Shown: positions 8,344-17,036, counted from the first letter of the stretch. The stretch: DNA of 64,000 bases from Acidobacteriota bacterium (GCA_016184105.1 JACPDI010000007.1:1-64000), one strand, 5' to 3'. Notes: generated by a model not told the origin, from the sequence alone. A program made the numbers and translations.

Positions 8344-9960
8344 ATGTCCCGCGCGCGCGAAACCCTGCTGGCTGTACTCGTCTTTACCCTGCTCACCGTC
8401 GTGATGACCTGGCCACAGGCGGCGAAGCTGGGGACGCACGTGGGCGCGCACTTCGATTCGTATTTCAGCATGTGGCGGCTGGCGTGGATCGCGCACCAGC
8501 TGCCGCTCGCTCCCACCGAGCTGTTCGAGGGCAACATTTTCTACCCTCAGCGATTCGCGCTCGCGCTGTCCGATCCGATCCTGCTGCCCGGCGTCGTCGC
8601 CGCTCCGCTGCTCTGGGCAGGAGTTGAGGCGGTCACGACATACAACCTGCTGATCCTGCTGAGCTTCGTGCTGTCGGGAGTCGCGATGTGGATGCTCGCC
8701 TCGCGGCTCACAGGATCGCCGGCGGCGGGATGTCTGGGGGGGATCATTTACGCGTTCGCCCCGTATCGATTCGAGCACTATTTCCACCTGGAGATCCTCT
8801 GGGGTTTCTGGATCCCGATCGCGCTCCTGGCGCTCCACCGCGCGTGCGAGCGCGGCAGGCTCGTGGACGGCCTGCGTACGGGCCTGGTGGTGATGGCGCA
8901 GGCGCTCTCGTGCCTGTATTACGCGGTGTACCTGGGGATGACGCTGATGCTGGCGGGGCCGCTCCTGGTGCGGTGGCGGGATCGCGATCGGGCGCGCACG
9001 CTCACCGGCCTCGCGCTCGGCGCGGCAGCGGCCGTGCTGTCGGTCGCCGTGTACGTGCAGCCGCTGCTGACGATACGCAACGAGGTTGTCCCGCGCGAAG
9101 AGGCGGAGGCCGGGCGCTACAGCGCCGCGCTTTCAAGTTATCTCGCCGCCCCGCCCGAGAACCGTGTATACGGATCGCTCACAAGTGGCGTCGGCGGCCC
9201 TGAGCTTCGCCTCTTTCCCGGGCTCGCCTCACTCGTGCTCGTCGTCGGCGCGCTGCTGCGGCCGCGTCGCTGCGCCCTCGTGTACGCGGCCATCCTGGCC
9301 TTCGCCTTCGCCGCGTCGCTCGGCACCAACGCGCCGTTCTTCCCCGCGATACGCGGCGCGTCCGATCTGGTGACGATGCTGCGCGTGCCGGCCCGATTCG
9401 GCGCCGTCGTGCTGTGTGCGCTGGCGGTGCTCGCGGCGATGGGCGCCGCATCGCTGTTTTCCTCGATCGGGTCGTCGCGCCTGCGCCGCGCCATCGCGCT
9501 CGCCTTCGGCGCGGCCATGCTCGTCGAGTACAGCACCGCCGTGCGGCTCGAAGCGGTGGAGCCGCCGGGGACCGTGTACCGATGGCTCGCCACGCAGCCG
9601 CGCGGGCCGGTCGCGGAGCTGCCGATGCCGCTCATCGACAAGCTTCCCGGCCGCGATGCCGAACGCGAGTACTACTCGTCGGTGCACTGGCAGCCGCTCC
9701 TCAACGGCTACAGCGGCTACTACCCGATTTCGCACAACGCCCTGCTCTTCTACATCTCGGTGTTCCCCGGGGGCCACTGGATCGACATCCTGCTCGGCCG
9801 GGGCGCGCGTTACATCGTCGTTCACGAGCGCGACATGCCCGCCGCGCGCGCCGCAGACGCGCTGCAGCGGCTCGAGCTGCACCCGAGGCTTCGGCGCGTC
9901 GGCCGTTTTCCGGACCCGAACGATCCGGCATGGGTGTTTGAACGGATTGGTGACCCGTGA
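8344..9960 (+). CDS. polytopic membrane protein, GT-C-glycosyltransferase-like
   Basis: This 538-residue protein has about 11-12 transmembrane segments in its first 400 residues and a soluble C-terminal part (about 410-538). The first outer loop (about 27-50, HVGAHFDSYFSMWRLAWI) with an Asp near Tyr and Trp, the later PYRFEHYFHLEI and the overall layout resemble GT-C-fold sugar transferases such as the PMT/YfhO-type proteins. If so it would use a polyprenyl-linked sugar donor and act on the periplasmic side. No glycan locus surrounds it, so substrate and even the enzymatic role remain inferred. Confidence 0.75.
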   Translation: MSRARETLLAVLVFTLLTVVMTWPQAAKLGTHVGAHFDSYFSMWRLAWIAHQLPLAPTELFEGNIFYPQRFALALSDPILLPGVVAAPLLWAGVEAVTTYNLLILLSFVLSGVAMWMLASRLTGSPAAGCLGGIIYAFAPYRFEHYFHLEILWGFWIPIALLALHRACERGRLVDGLRTGLVVMAQALSCLYYAVYLGMTLMLAGPLLVRWRDRDRARTLTGLALGAAAAVLSVAVYVQPLLTIRNEVVPREEAEAGRYSAALSSYLAAPPENRVYGSLTSGVGGPELRLFPGLASLVLVVGALLRPRRCALVYAAILAFAFAASLGTNAPFFPAIRGASDLVTMLRVPARFGAVVLCALAVLAAMGAASLFSSIGSSRLRRAIALAFGAAMLVEYSTAVRLEAVEPPGTVYRWLATQPRGPVAELPMPLIDKLPGRDAEREYYSSVHWQPLLNGYSGYYPISHNALLFYISVFPGGHWIDILLGRGARYIVVHERDMPAARAADALQRLELHPRLRRVGRFPDPNDPAWVFERIGDP

Positions 9961-10023
9961 AGCTGCGGTTGCATCGGCGGACCTGAAAGGCCAGCACCCA
10001 GAACCTGTGCACCGCTTGTGTCT

Positions 10024-10503
10024 TCAGAGCGTCAGCTCGAGGAACGACGTGCCGTTGACTGGATGTTCGTTGTAGGGAGGGATCTCCCTGAAGCCGAGCG
10101 ACGCGTAGAGGGCGCGCGCAGCCGTCATCGGCTCGAGCGTGTCCAGCCGCATCCGGTTGTACCCCAGCTTGCGGGCCTCCGCCAGCAGAGCGTCCACGAG
10201 GTGGCGTCCGAGGCCATGGCCGCGCGCCGACTCGCGCACGTAGAGGCGCTTCATCTCGCACACGCCGGGCTCCAGGGCCCGCAACCCGACGCAGCCGACC
10301 GTCTCACCGTCGGTGGATCGCGTCGCGAGGAAGAGCGCGCCGCGCGGATGCCCGTACATTTCCGGTAGAACGTCCAGCTCCCGATCGAAGGACTGAAAGC
10401 AGATGTCCGGGCCGAACTGGCTGATCGCGCGCCGATACTCGCGAAAGAGCTGCCGGGCGATCTCGAATTCCTCGGCGGTGGTGGCGCGGCGGATGGCGAA
10501 CAT
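10024..10503 (-). CDS. GNAT-family N-acetyltransferase
   Basis: This 159-residue acetyltransferase shows the acetyl-CoA-binding motif A in ESARGHGLGRHLVDALLA (R/Q-x-x-G-x-G/A, about residues 95-112), preceded by a beta strand GCVGLRALEPGVCEMKRLYV and followed by LDTLEPMTAARALYASLGF. It probably acetylates a small amine or peptide. The ATG at 10503 is preferred over a TTG 12 nt upstream because GGAGG lies at the right place before it. It follows the DinB gene with near-overlap and is probably co-transcribed. Confidence 0.9.
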   Translation of the reverse strand: MFAIRRATTAEEFEIARQLFREYRRAISQFGPDICFQSFDRELDVLPEMYGHPRGALFLATRSTDGETVGCVGLRALEPGVCEMKRLYVRESARGHGLGRHLVDALLAEARKLGYNRMRLDTLEPMTAARALYASLGFREIPPYNEHPVNGTSFLELTL

Positions 10504-10511
10504 GGAAAAGC

Positions 10512-11027
10512 TCAACCTCCCAGCACGCGCTTGGCCTGCGCGTTATGGCGAATGACGTGCACGGTCGCCCATTCCCCGATCTGGTAGACCGAGATCTCGC
10601 CGACGGCGGATGTCTTCAGCGTGTAGCCGCCGCGCTCCGGAGCGAGCGAGGCGAGCGCACTCCGGATCGATTCTGCAGACGCCTGCAGCTTTTCGATCGC
10701 CGCTGCCATCGTCACGTGCGACGGCGGCTGCAGCTGCGCCGGGGCCTTGAGTTTTGGCGCCGCGCCGCTCCGAATCGTGCCCCAGTCGCGCTCGACGAAG
10801 CCGGCGGCCGCGGGCACCGGGCCCTTGATGGCGCCCGAGATCAGCCCGGCGAACGTCTCGTTGACCAGCGCCACGTGCCAGGCGATCTGCGCCGCGCTCC
10901 AGTCCCCGTCTCCCGGCACCGCCTCGCCCCGCGCGCCGGCGCGGGACAGGCGTTCCAGGAACCGCTCCATCGCACGATCGAAATCGCCGGTGGCCCGGGC
11001 GATGCGGGCGTCGTGGGTCTCGGGCAT
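10512..11027 (-). CDS. DinB-family protein
   Basis: This 171-residue four-helix protein has the DinB_2 pattern: an N-terminal helix (DFDRAMERFLERL), GDWSAAQIAWHVALVNETF with the first metal-ligand His, and a last helix VHVIRHNAQAKRVL with another His. DinB-like proteins bind a metal and are often thiol-dependent transferases, but the substrate here is unknown. An in-frame ATG 6 nt further upstream is possible; the inner ATG is favoured because a TAAGAT -10-like hexamer directly abuts the outer one. It leads a two-gene unit with the GNAT acetyltransferase. Confidence 0.85.
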   Translation of the reverse strand: MPETHDARIARATGDFDRAMERFLERLSRAGARGEAVPGDGDWSAAQIAWHVALVNETFAGLISGAIKGPVPAAAGFVERDWGTIRSGAAPKLKAPAQLQPPSHVTMAAAIEKLQASAESIRSALASLAPERGGYTLKTSAVGEISVYQIGEWATVHVIRHNAQAKRVLGG

Positions 11028-11033
11028 CCCCAT

Positions 11034-11039
11034 ATCTTA
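11034..11039 (-). promoter_or_regulatory. -10-like element TAAGAT before the DinB gene
   Basis: Minus-strand TAAGAT ends directly at the outer ATG and 6 nt before the inner ATG at 11027. This fits the leaderless layout seen at other genes in the window. Confidence 0.3.
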
Positions 11040-11084
11040 GTAAAGTCGACCAATCGCCCCTTCGTCTCGTCTGATGAAATCAGC

Positions 11085-11230
11085 ATGGCAGACGTTCTCT
11101 GGCGGGATCTCCGGTACGCGACGCGTGTCCTGCGCAAGAGCCCAGGTTTCGCGTTCACGGCCATCCCAGCACGGTCCCTGCGCTGCGCATCCTGGGGCTG
11201 AATCCCTCGGAAACACTCAGGGCTGAATAG
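11085..11230 (+). pseudogene. ADOP-type ABC permease remnant, N- and C-termini fused by deletion
   Basis: Translation from the ATG at 11085 gives MADVLWRDLRYATRVLRK followed by SPGFAFTA, the very typical N-terminus of Acidobacterial duplicated orphan (ADOP) permeases of the MacB/FtsX type, which are normally around 800 residues. The match stops after about 25 residues; that frame ends at 11201. In another forward frame the DNA up to the TAG at 11228-11230 reads VPALRILGLNPSETLRAE, which resembles the usual ADOP C-terminus. The whole centre of the gene, including all later membrane segments, is therefore missing and the two ends are out of frame. It is a deletion scar with a junction near 11158-11170. 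Confidence 0.75.
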
Positions 11231-11270
11231 CACACGCCCGCGCCCGGCGCCGGCTGAGCCCGCGAGCGGG

Positions 11271-11276
11271 TATCCT
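11271..11276 (+). promoter_or_regulatory. -10 element TATCCT before the PAP2 gene
   Basis: TATCCT lies 15 nt before the ATG at 11292, giving a leader of roughly 8 nt. No Shine-Dalgarno is visible. Confidence 0.35.
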
Positions 11277-11291
11277 GCGCATTACCGAGTG

Positions 11292-12065
11292 ATGCGGCCC
11301 GCTCCCGCGCTCGTCGCCGGCGTCCTGTTTTTCGTCTACTGCGCGGCCACCGCCGCCGCGCAGGGACCTCGCCGCCGCAATCGTGTCCTGGCGGGGGCGG
11401 CCGTCGGCCTCCTGTGCGTGTGGGCGTGGGCGATGGTCGAACCATGGACGATCCCGCACGACTGGTTGATGCCCCCGATCGTGCTGCTCGTGGCGTACTG
11501 GACGAGCGGCGCGCTGTTCACGTCTCCATCGCGCCGCTGGGAAGCGCGGTTGATGGCGCTGGATCAGGCGCTCGACATTCGCGGTCGATCCGCGCGCGCG
11601 CCCCGCGTGGTCGCGGAACTGCTCGAAATCGCGTATGCCGGCGTCTACCCGCTCATCCCGGTCGCGCTCGCGCTGCACCTGACGATGACGCCGCGGCCGG
11701 ACCCGGACCGATTCTGGACGGTGATTCTCATCACCGACTTCATCTGTTTCACGATGTTGCCGCTGATTCAAACGCGGCCACCCAGGGCGCTCGAGGACGG
11801 GGCGCCCTGGCGGTCGTCGGTCCGCCGCCTGAACACGGCGCTGCTCGGCGCCGCCAGCATCGGAGTGAACACGTTTCCAAGCGGCCATGCGGCTGAGGCG
11901 CTTGCGGTCGCGCTGCTGATGCTCGACGCGCCGATGCCGGTTGTGTCGTGGATGCTGCTCAATGCCGCGGCGATTGCAGCAGGCGCGGTATTCGGACGGT
12001 ATCACTATGCGGCGGACGCGCTCGCCGGGTACGCCGTCGCGCTCGCCGTCTGGTGGCTGCTCTGA
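11292..12065 (+). CDS. PAP2-family phosphatase
   Basis: This 257-residue integral membrane protein has about six transmembrane segments and the C-terminal half of the PAP2/phosphatidic acid phosphatase signature: TFPSGHAAEA (P-S-G-H, about residues 196-205) and GRYHYAADALAGY (R-x5-H-x3-D). The first motif (KxxxxxxRP) is weak. Such enzymes dephosphorylate lipid phosphates, for example phosphatidate or undecaprenyl pyrophosphate, at the membrane surface. A GTG directly before the ATG is an alternative start. It is convergent with the small coiled protein gene. Confidence 0.87.
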   Translation: MRPAPALVAGVLFFVYCAATAAAQGPRRRNRVLAGAAVGLLCVWAWAMVEPWTIPHDWLMPPIVLLVAYWTSGALFTSPSRRWEARLMALDQALDIRGRSARAPRVVAELLEIAYAGVYPLIPVALALHLTMTPRPDPDRFWTVILITDFICFTMLPLIQTRPPRALEDGAPWRSSVRRLNTALLGAASIGVNTFPSGHAAEALAVALLMLDAPMPVVSWMLLNAAAIAAGAVFGRYHYAADALAGYAVALAVWWLL

Positions 12066-12071
12066 GGGCGG

Positions 12072-12272
12072 CTATTCGTCGGACTTACGATCGGCGGGTT
12101 GGTCGTCGGCCTTCGTACGCGGCTGCGAAACGTACCGGCCGCGCCGGTTTCGCGTCGTCGAATCGCGGAACTCCTCGCGCTCGCGCCGCGTGGCGATCGC
12201 CAGCTCGCGCAACTCGCGGTTGAGTTCTTGAATACGATTCTCGGATCCCAAACTTACACCCTTGGGGCACAT
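12072..12272 (-). CDS. small charged coiled protein, hypothetical
   Basis: This 66-residue frame is very rich in Arg, Glu and Asp with a helical heptad-like centre (ENRIQELNRELRELAIATRR) and a hydrophilic tail. It lies 64 bp downstream of the HAD fragment on the same strand. In-frame sequence upstream of the ATG encodes a Cys cluster (CACEMC), so a GTG start near 12314 would give a Cys-containing version. No Shine-Dalgarno is seen and no family is recognised, so it may not be a real gene. Confidence 0.4.
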   Translation of the reverse strand: MCPKGVSLGSENRIQELNRELRELAIATRREREEFRDSTTRNRRGRYVSQPRTKADDQPADRKSDE

Positions 12273-12336
12273 TTCGCAGGCACAGGCCCCGGCGGCGACC
12301 GCAGACTGCACAACGTGTGCCCCCCTCAAGGGGCGT

Positions 12337-12908
12337 TCAGAATCGTAAGTGTCCCGAGCGCAGCAGTTTAGGAAGATCCGATATCGCGCGGACGCGAGGA
12401 CAGTCGGCGTCCCGGTAGAGGTCGGCGGCATCCACCAGCAACGGGTACATACCGGCCGCGCGGGCACCGGCAACATCGACGTGGTACAGGTCCCCCACGT
12501 GGAGGGTTTCTTCCGGACGCGCTCCGGCCCGCTCCGCGGCGATCCGGAACAGGCGCGGGTCCGGCTTCTCGACGCGCTCGAGGTACGAATCCACGATCAC
12601 GTCGAAGAACCGGCTGAGATCGAGGCGATCGAACAGCGCATGAAGCCGCCCGTTGGCGTTCGACGTGACGATCAACGTCAGCCCCTGCTCCCGGAGAAGC
12701 GCGAGGGCGTCGCGCGCGCCGGGCGTCACCGCCTCCCAGAGGTTGGTCTGCGTGTGATAGACCTTCAGCTCCTCGAGCGCCGCGTCCGTACGGTCGGACG
12801 CGGCGATGCCCGCCCCTTCCAGCACGAGGTTGAAGTACAGCCATCCGCGCGTCTGATCGTTTGTCGCGTGGATCGTGGGCGGATTATCGAATCGATGCTT
12901 CGGCCGTT
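12337..12908 (-). pseudogene. 5'-truncated HAD-family hydrolase
   Basis: The frame encodes the cap and C-terminal part of a haloacid-dehalogenase-like hydrolase: LTLIVTSNANG (motif II, Thr/Ser), VEKPDPRLF (motif III Lys) and HVGDLYHVDVAGARAAGM (motif IV acidic pair). The N-terminal DxDxT nucleophile motif that should lie some 60 residues earlier is absent: the frame runs straight back into the end of the neighbouring dehydrogenase gene, and no start codon is found before residue TRGWLYF. The enzyme should be inactive. The dehydrogenase stop at 12909 marks the edge of the deletion. Confidence 0.7.
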
Positions 12909-13928
12909 TCAGATCTTCCCGCCGAAGTAGGACGGCAGCGGCAGGCTGCGCATCGTGTGCAACCCCGGCGAGGCGACCAGCACCTTCGGGATCGAGTTCA
13001 CCGCGATCGACGCCGTCGCGACGTCGCCGTGGAAGCCCCCGCCCACTTTCTGCTGGATGCGCGGCGAGCCCTCGATGGTCACCGAATCGTAGGTCTCGGG
13101 AGATCCGAGGTACGCCTCCATGTGGAGATGGATGATGGTCCTGCCGTTCTTGACCCCGTAGCCATCCTGGACGATGCCGCACACGTAGCCGGGGTCGACG
13201 GCGAGGAACTCGCTCGCCACCGGCTGGTCGGCGATCTTCGGCTGGATCTCGTCGGTCACGCGATCGAGCTTCCATCCCATCGCGTCGGCAATCATGTTGA
13301 CCGACTCGGTGAGCCCCACGTGGCGGACGGTGCCCTCATCGACCTTCTTCTGGAACTGTTCGCGCGTGAGACCGGACCCGATCTTCTGCTGGAACGGCAG
13401 GCGACGGATTCGCGCGTCCTGGATGCGGTCGATGCGGATCGAATCCACTCGCTCGCAGATCGCGGTCAGCGCGATCGGCAGCGCGTCCATGGCGAAGCCC
13501 GGGTTGACGCCGGTGCCGACGATCGCGACCCTCTTCTTCTTCGCCAGCTCGTGAATCTTGCGGGCGATCTTCAGGTTCGCGCCTGCTGGATACGACAGCT
13601 CCTCGGTGGTCGACACCACCGGCACCTTCAGGCTGAGGATGCCTTCGAGCTGGGGCCAGACGGTCTTCAGCGACGAGTTCGTACAGTGCACGACGACGTC
13701 GGGCTTCGCGGCCTTGATCGCTTTGCGGGCGTCGGCGCCGACCTTCACCCTGAGCCGGCGCCCAACGCCGGCCACCTCGCCGAGGTCGCGGCCGGTCTTC
13801 GCGGGATCGATGTCCACCGCGCCCACGATCTTGAACCCGTCGCGCGAGGCGACCTGGCGCACGACCGCCTGCCCGATCGGGCCGAGACCATAGTGCAGCA
13901 CACGAATCGGCAGCTTCTTGAATGCCAT
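12909..13928 (-). CDS. dihydrodipicolinate reductase-like NAD(P)-dependent dehydrogenase
   Basis: This 339-residue protein starts with a Rossmann fold (IRVLHYGLGPIGQAVVRQV) and continues with VVHCTNSSLKTV, VVSTTEELSYP and the conserved GTGVNPGFAMD, the pattern of the DapB-like family that includes 2,4-diaminopentanoate dehydrogenase. It probably oxidises or reduces an amino-acid-like substrate with NAD(P); the substrate is not evident from the neighbours. The ATG at 13928 has AGGAG 8 nt upstream, whereas the longer frame to 13958 has none. The gene is divergent from the M1 peptidase across a palindromic ATTATAAT. Confidence 0.88.
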   Translation of the reverse strand: MAFKKLPIRVLHYGLGPIGQAVVRQVASRDGFKIVGAVDIDPAKTGRDLGEVAGVGRRLRVKVGADARKAIKAAKPDVVVHCTNSSLKTVWPQLEGILSLKVPVVSTTEELSYPAGANLKIARKIHELAKKKRVAIVGTGVNPGFAMDALPIALTAICERVDSIRIDRIQDARIRRLPFQQKIGSGLTREQFQKKVDEGTVRHVGLTESVNMIADAMGWKLDRVTDEIQPKIADQPVASEFLAVDPGYVCGIVQDGYGVKNGRTIIHLHMEAYLGSPETYDSVTIEGSPRIQQKVGGGFHGDVATASIAVNSIPKVLVASPGLHTMRSLPLPSYFGGKI

Positions 13929-13961
13929 CGAGAAAGACTCCTGTAACGGAATGAACACGCC

Positions 13962-13969
13962 ATTATAAT
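13962..13969. promoter_or_regulatory. palindromic ATTATAAT, candidate bidirectional -10
   Basis: ATTATAAT reads TATAAT on both strands. On the minus strand it lies 33 nt before the dehydrogenase ATG at 13928 (with its Shine-Dalgarno between). On the plus strand it lies 71 nt before the M1 peptidase ATG, with the heptad array in between. Confidence 0.5.
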
Positions 13970-13973
13970 GCGC

Positions 13974-14036
13974 GGGCAGTGGGCAGTGGGCAGTGGGCAG
14001 TGGGCAGTGGGCAGTGGGCAGTGACCAGAGGCCAGG
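13974..14036. repeat. heptanucleotide tandem array, 7 x GGGCAGT plus two degenerate units
   Basis: Seven perfect GGGCAGT units (13974-14022) are followed in register by GACCAGA and GGCCAGG, so nine units keep CAG at the same place with an exact 7-bp period. The array fills the space between the palindromic promoter element and the ATG of the M1 peptidase at 14041. Confidence 0.95.
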
Positions 14037-14040
14037 TACG

Positions 14041-15963
14041 ATGATTGAGCGACTGCTGGTGAGCGGTGGAGTGATCCTGGCCGTGGCGGCGCCGGTCGCG
14101 CAGGAGGCGGCCCCCGGGGCGCTTTCGCCGCGTAACGCCAGCTACACGATCGCCGCGCGGCTCGATCCCGCGCGACGGACGATCGACGGCACCGAGCGCA
14201 TTGCGTGGCGCAACATCACGGCGTCTGCAACAGGCGAGCTGCAGTTCCACCTGTACTGGAACGCCTGGCGCGACACGCGTTCGAGCTGGATGCGCGAGCG
14301 CCTGCTTGCCGGCGGACGCGACCTGGCAGACCGCCCGCCGCAGGACCGCGCGTCGATGGACATCTCGTCGATTGCCGTCAACGGCACCACGCTCCCCTTC
14401 ACCTACATCGCGCCCGGCGACGGGAACACGGACGACCGGACGGTGATTCGTGTCGCCCTGCCGGCCGCGGTACCGCCGGGGGGCGCGGCGGACATCCGCG
14501 TCACCTGGCGCGCCCACGTGCCGCGCACGTACGCGCGCACGGGCGCCATCGCGGACTACTTTTTCCTCGCGCAGTGGTTTCCGAAACTTGGCGTCCTGCA
14601 GGACACCGGCTGGAACTGTCACCAGTTCCACGCCGCGACCGAGTTCTTCTCCGACTTCGGCACGTACGACGTGAGCCTCACGGTGCCAGACGGCTGGATT
14701 GTCGGCGCCACCGGGCGAGAGCAGAGCCGCAAGGCGAACGGCGACGGCACCGCGACGCACCGCTACCGCCAGGACGACGTGCACGACTTCGCCTGGACGA
14801 CGAGCCCGGACTACGTGGAGTTCAGGCAGACGTTCCGGCACGCGACGCTTCCCGCGGTGGAGATGCGCCTCCTGCTGCAACCCGAACACAAGGGGCAGGA
14901 GCAGCGTCACTTCGACGCGACGATCGCCGCGCTGCGGTATTACGGCGAATGGTACGGCGCGTATCCGTACGGCCACGTGACGGTGATCGATCCGGCCTGG
15001 CAGAGCGGCGCCGGAGGGATGGAGTACCCGACGCTCTTCACCGCCGGGTCGCGGTGGATGGCCCCGCGCGGCGTGGCCTCGCCCGAAGGGGTGACGGTGC
15101 ACGAGGCCGGCCACCAGTTCTGGTACGGCATTGTCGCGAACAACGAGTTCGAGCACGCGTGGCTCGACGAGGGGTTCAACACCTTCTCCACGGCGCGCGC
15201 GATCGAGCAGGCCTTCACGCCCAACTACCTGGCGGAACGCTACTTCGGCGGGTTCGTGCCGTGGGTGTTCCGCGACATCGCGATCTCGCGGGCGACCGAC
15301 GGGAACCGCCTCGGCGGCTATCGTTCGGCCGCACGCATGGACGCGCAGATCACGCCGACGTTTCGCTATTGGCCGCCCACCGCGGGCGCGATCACGTACA
15401 ACAAGACCGCGACCTGGCTGCACACGCTCGAGCGGCTCCTGGGCTGGGACACGCTGCAGACGATCATGACGACCTACTTCCAGCGCTGGGCGTTCCGGCA
15501 CCCCACTCCGGAGGATTTCTTCGCGGTGGCCAACGAGGTGAGCGGGCGGGACCTGACGTGGTTTTTCGATGAGGCGGTGCGCGGATCGCACGTGTTCGAT
15601 TACGGCATCCAGCTGCTCAGGAGCGAGCACGACCGGGAGCGCGACCGGCACGACACGGTCGTCGCCGTCCGCCGCTATGGAGAGGCGATCTTCCCCGTTG
15701 ACGTGCTCGTGACGTTCGAGGACGGCAGCACGGCGCGCGAGCGCTGGGACGGACGCGACCGCTGGACGATGTATCGCTACACGCGGGCGGCGAAGGCGAA
15801 GCAGGCGGTGGTGGATCCGGATCGCGTGCTGCTGCTGGATCTCAACTACACCAACAACAGCCGCACGCTGGTGCCGCGCGCCGGGGAAGCGTCGCGGAAG
15901 TGGATGCTCACGTGGGTGGCGTGGGCGCAGGATCTGCTCATGACGTACGGGTTTTTCGTATGA
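14041..15963 (+). CDS. M1-family zinc metallopeptidase (aminopeptidase N-like)
   Basis: This 640-residue secreted peptidase has a short signal peptide (about 1-21) and an M1 catalytic domain. The zinc site is complete: His354-Glu355-x-x-His358 in HEAGHQFWYG and Glu377 in WLDEGFN, the HExxH-x18-E spacing of the family. The exopeptidase-type substrate motif appears as GAGGMEYPTLF (GxMEN variant). It should remove N-terminal residues from peptides in the periplasm or outside. The start at 14041 is the first codon after the heptad array; in-frame codons upstream lie inside the repeat. The stop overlaps the start of the next gene (ATGA). Confidence 0.95.
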   Translation: MIERLLVSGGVILAVAAPVAQEAAPGALSPRNASYTIAARLDPARRTIDGTERIAWRNITASATGELQFHLYWNAWRDTRSSWMRERLLAGGRDLADRPPQDRASMDISSIAVNGTTLPFTYIAPGDGNTDDRTVIRVALPAAVPPGGAADIRVTWRAHVPRTYARTGAIADYFFLAQWFPKLGVLQDTGWNCHQFHAATEFFSDFGTYDVSLTVPDGWIVGATGREQSRKANGDGTATHRYRQDDVHDFAWTTSPDYVEFRQTFRHATLPAVEMRLLLQPEHKGQEQRHFDATIAALRYYGEWYGAYPYGHVTVIDPAWQSGAGGMEYPTLFTAGSRWMAPRGVASPEGVTVHEAGHQFWYGIVANNEFEHAWLDEGFNTFSTARAIEQAFTPNYLAERYFGGFVPWVFRDIAISRATDGNRLGGYRSAARMDAQITPTFRYWPPTAGAITYNKTATWLHTLERLLGWDTLQTIMTTYFQRWAFRHPTPEDFFAVANEVSGRDLTWFFDEAVRGSHVFDYGIQLLRSEHDRERDRHDTVVAVRRYGEAIFPVDVLVTFEDGSTARERWDGRDRWTMYRYTRAAKAKQAVVDPDRVLLLDLNYTNNSRTLVPRAGEASRKWMLTWVAWAQDLLMTYGFFV

Positions 15964-17024
15964 CAGAGGCCGGAGGCCAGAGGCTGGAGGCCAGGTTCGG
16001 CATCCTTTCGTGCTGGCGGGATGGCGCGCGGCGGGTCACCGGCGCGCCGTCAATCGTCTTCGGCGTCTGGGCGCTGTCGCTGCTGCTCGCGCTTCCGCTC
16101 GGCGTCGTCCTCCGCGGCTTGATCCGCGATTCGCTCGGCAGCAGCCTCGCCGCCGATGCGGCGGCGGAGGGCGTGAACTACGACTGGTGGAACGAATTCC
16201 TCCAGGCCACCGGCGGGATCGGCACGACGTTCGTTCCGTCGATCATCGGCTTCGCCGCGCCGCTCCGGAACCTCAGTGACGTGATGGACAACGTGCCGCT
16301 CGCGGCCACGCTGACCTCGGTGGTCGTCGCGTGGCTCGTCGTGTGGGCGCTCATCGCCGGCGGCGTGTTCGACCGGTACGCGCGCGCCCGCACCACGCAC
16401 ACGCCCGCGTTTTTCGCGGCGTGCGGCGTCTTCTTTTTCCGCTTCCTGCGGCTGGGCGCGATCGCGGCCTTCGCCTACTGGCTGCTCTTCCGCTTCGTGC
16501 ACGGGTGGCTGTTCGTGTCGGTGTACCCGCGCTGGACGAGGGACCTCCCGGTCGAGCGCGACGCCTTCTTCATCCGCCTCGGCCTCTATCTCGTCTTCGC
16601 CGCGCTCCTCGCGCTCGTCAACATCGTCATCGACTACGCGAAGGTGCGCGCCGTCGTGGAGGACCGGCGGTCGATGATCGGCGCGATCGCGGCAGGCGCG
16701 CGGTTCGTGGCCCGCCACCCGCGGGCGGCGGTGGGCCTGTACGTGCTCAACACGCTGGTGTTCGTTGCCGTGCTCGTCGCGTATCGGCTCGCCGCCCCCG
16801 GCGCGGAATGGCGCGGCCCGGGCATGTGGGTGGCCTTCGCGATCGCGCAGGCGTACATCGTCGCGCGCGTGTGGGCGAAGCTCGTGTTCGCGGCGTCCCA
16901 AATCGCGCTGTTCCAGTCGCGCCTGGCGCATGCGGGCTACGCCGCGCTCCCCGAACAGCGCGCGCTGGAACCGCCGATCGTCGAGGCGCTGGGCCCCGCG
17001 CCCGCCCCGCCGCCGCGGGTCTAA
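15960..17024 (+). CDS. polytopic membrane protein of unknown function
   Basis: This 354-residue protein has about six transmembrane segments (near 30-50, 105-130, 145-170, 200-225, 250-275 and 290-315) and a Pro-rich C-terminal end. It resembles uncharacterised Acidobacteria membrane proteins without enzymatic motifs. The ATG overlaps the M1 peptidase TGA by 4 bp, implying translational coupling. Codons 2-13 are written by a degenerate heptad repeat (15963-15997), so the extreme N-terminus is probably not conserved and the original start may lie downstream. Confidence 0.75.
   Translation: MTEAGGQRLEARFGILSCWRDGARRVTGAPSIVFGVWALSLLLALPLGVVLRGLIRDSLGSSLAADAAAEGVNYDWWNEFLQATGGIGTTFVPSIIGFAAPLRNLSDVMDNVPLAATLTSVVVAWLVVWALIAGGVFDRYARARTTHTPAFFAACGVFFFRFLRLGAIAAFAYWLLFRFVHGWLFVSVYPRWTRDLPVERDAFFIRLGLYLVFAALLALVNIVIDYAKVRAVVEDRRSMIGAIAAGARFVARHPRAAVGLYVLNTLVFVAVLVAYRLAAPGAEWRGPGMWVAFAIAQAYIVARVWAKLVFAASQIALFQSRLAHAGYAALPEQRALEPPIVEALGPAPAPPPRV
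15963..15997 (+). repeat. degenerate heptad repeat inside the 5' end of a gene
   Basis: Five units of 7 bp (ACAGAGG, CCGGAGG, CCAGAGG, CTGGAGG, CCAGGTT) follow each other in register. They supply the first codons of the membrane protein gene that starts at 15960. Confidence 0.8.
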
Positions 17025-17036
17025 ATTTAGGACGGG

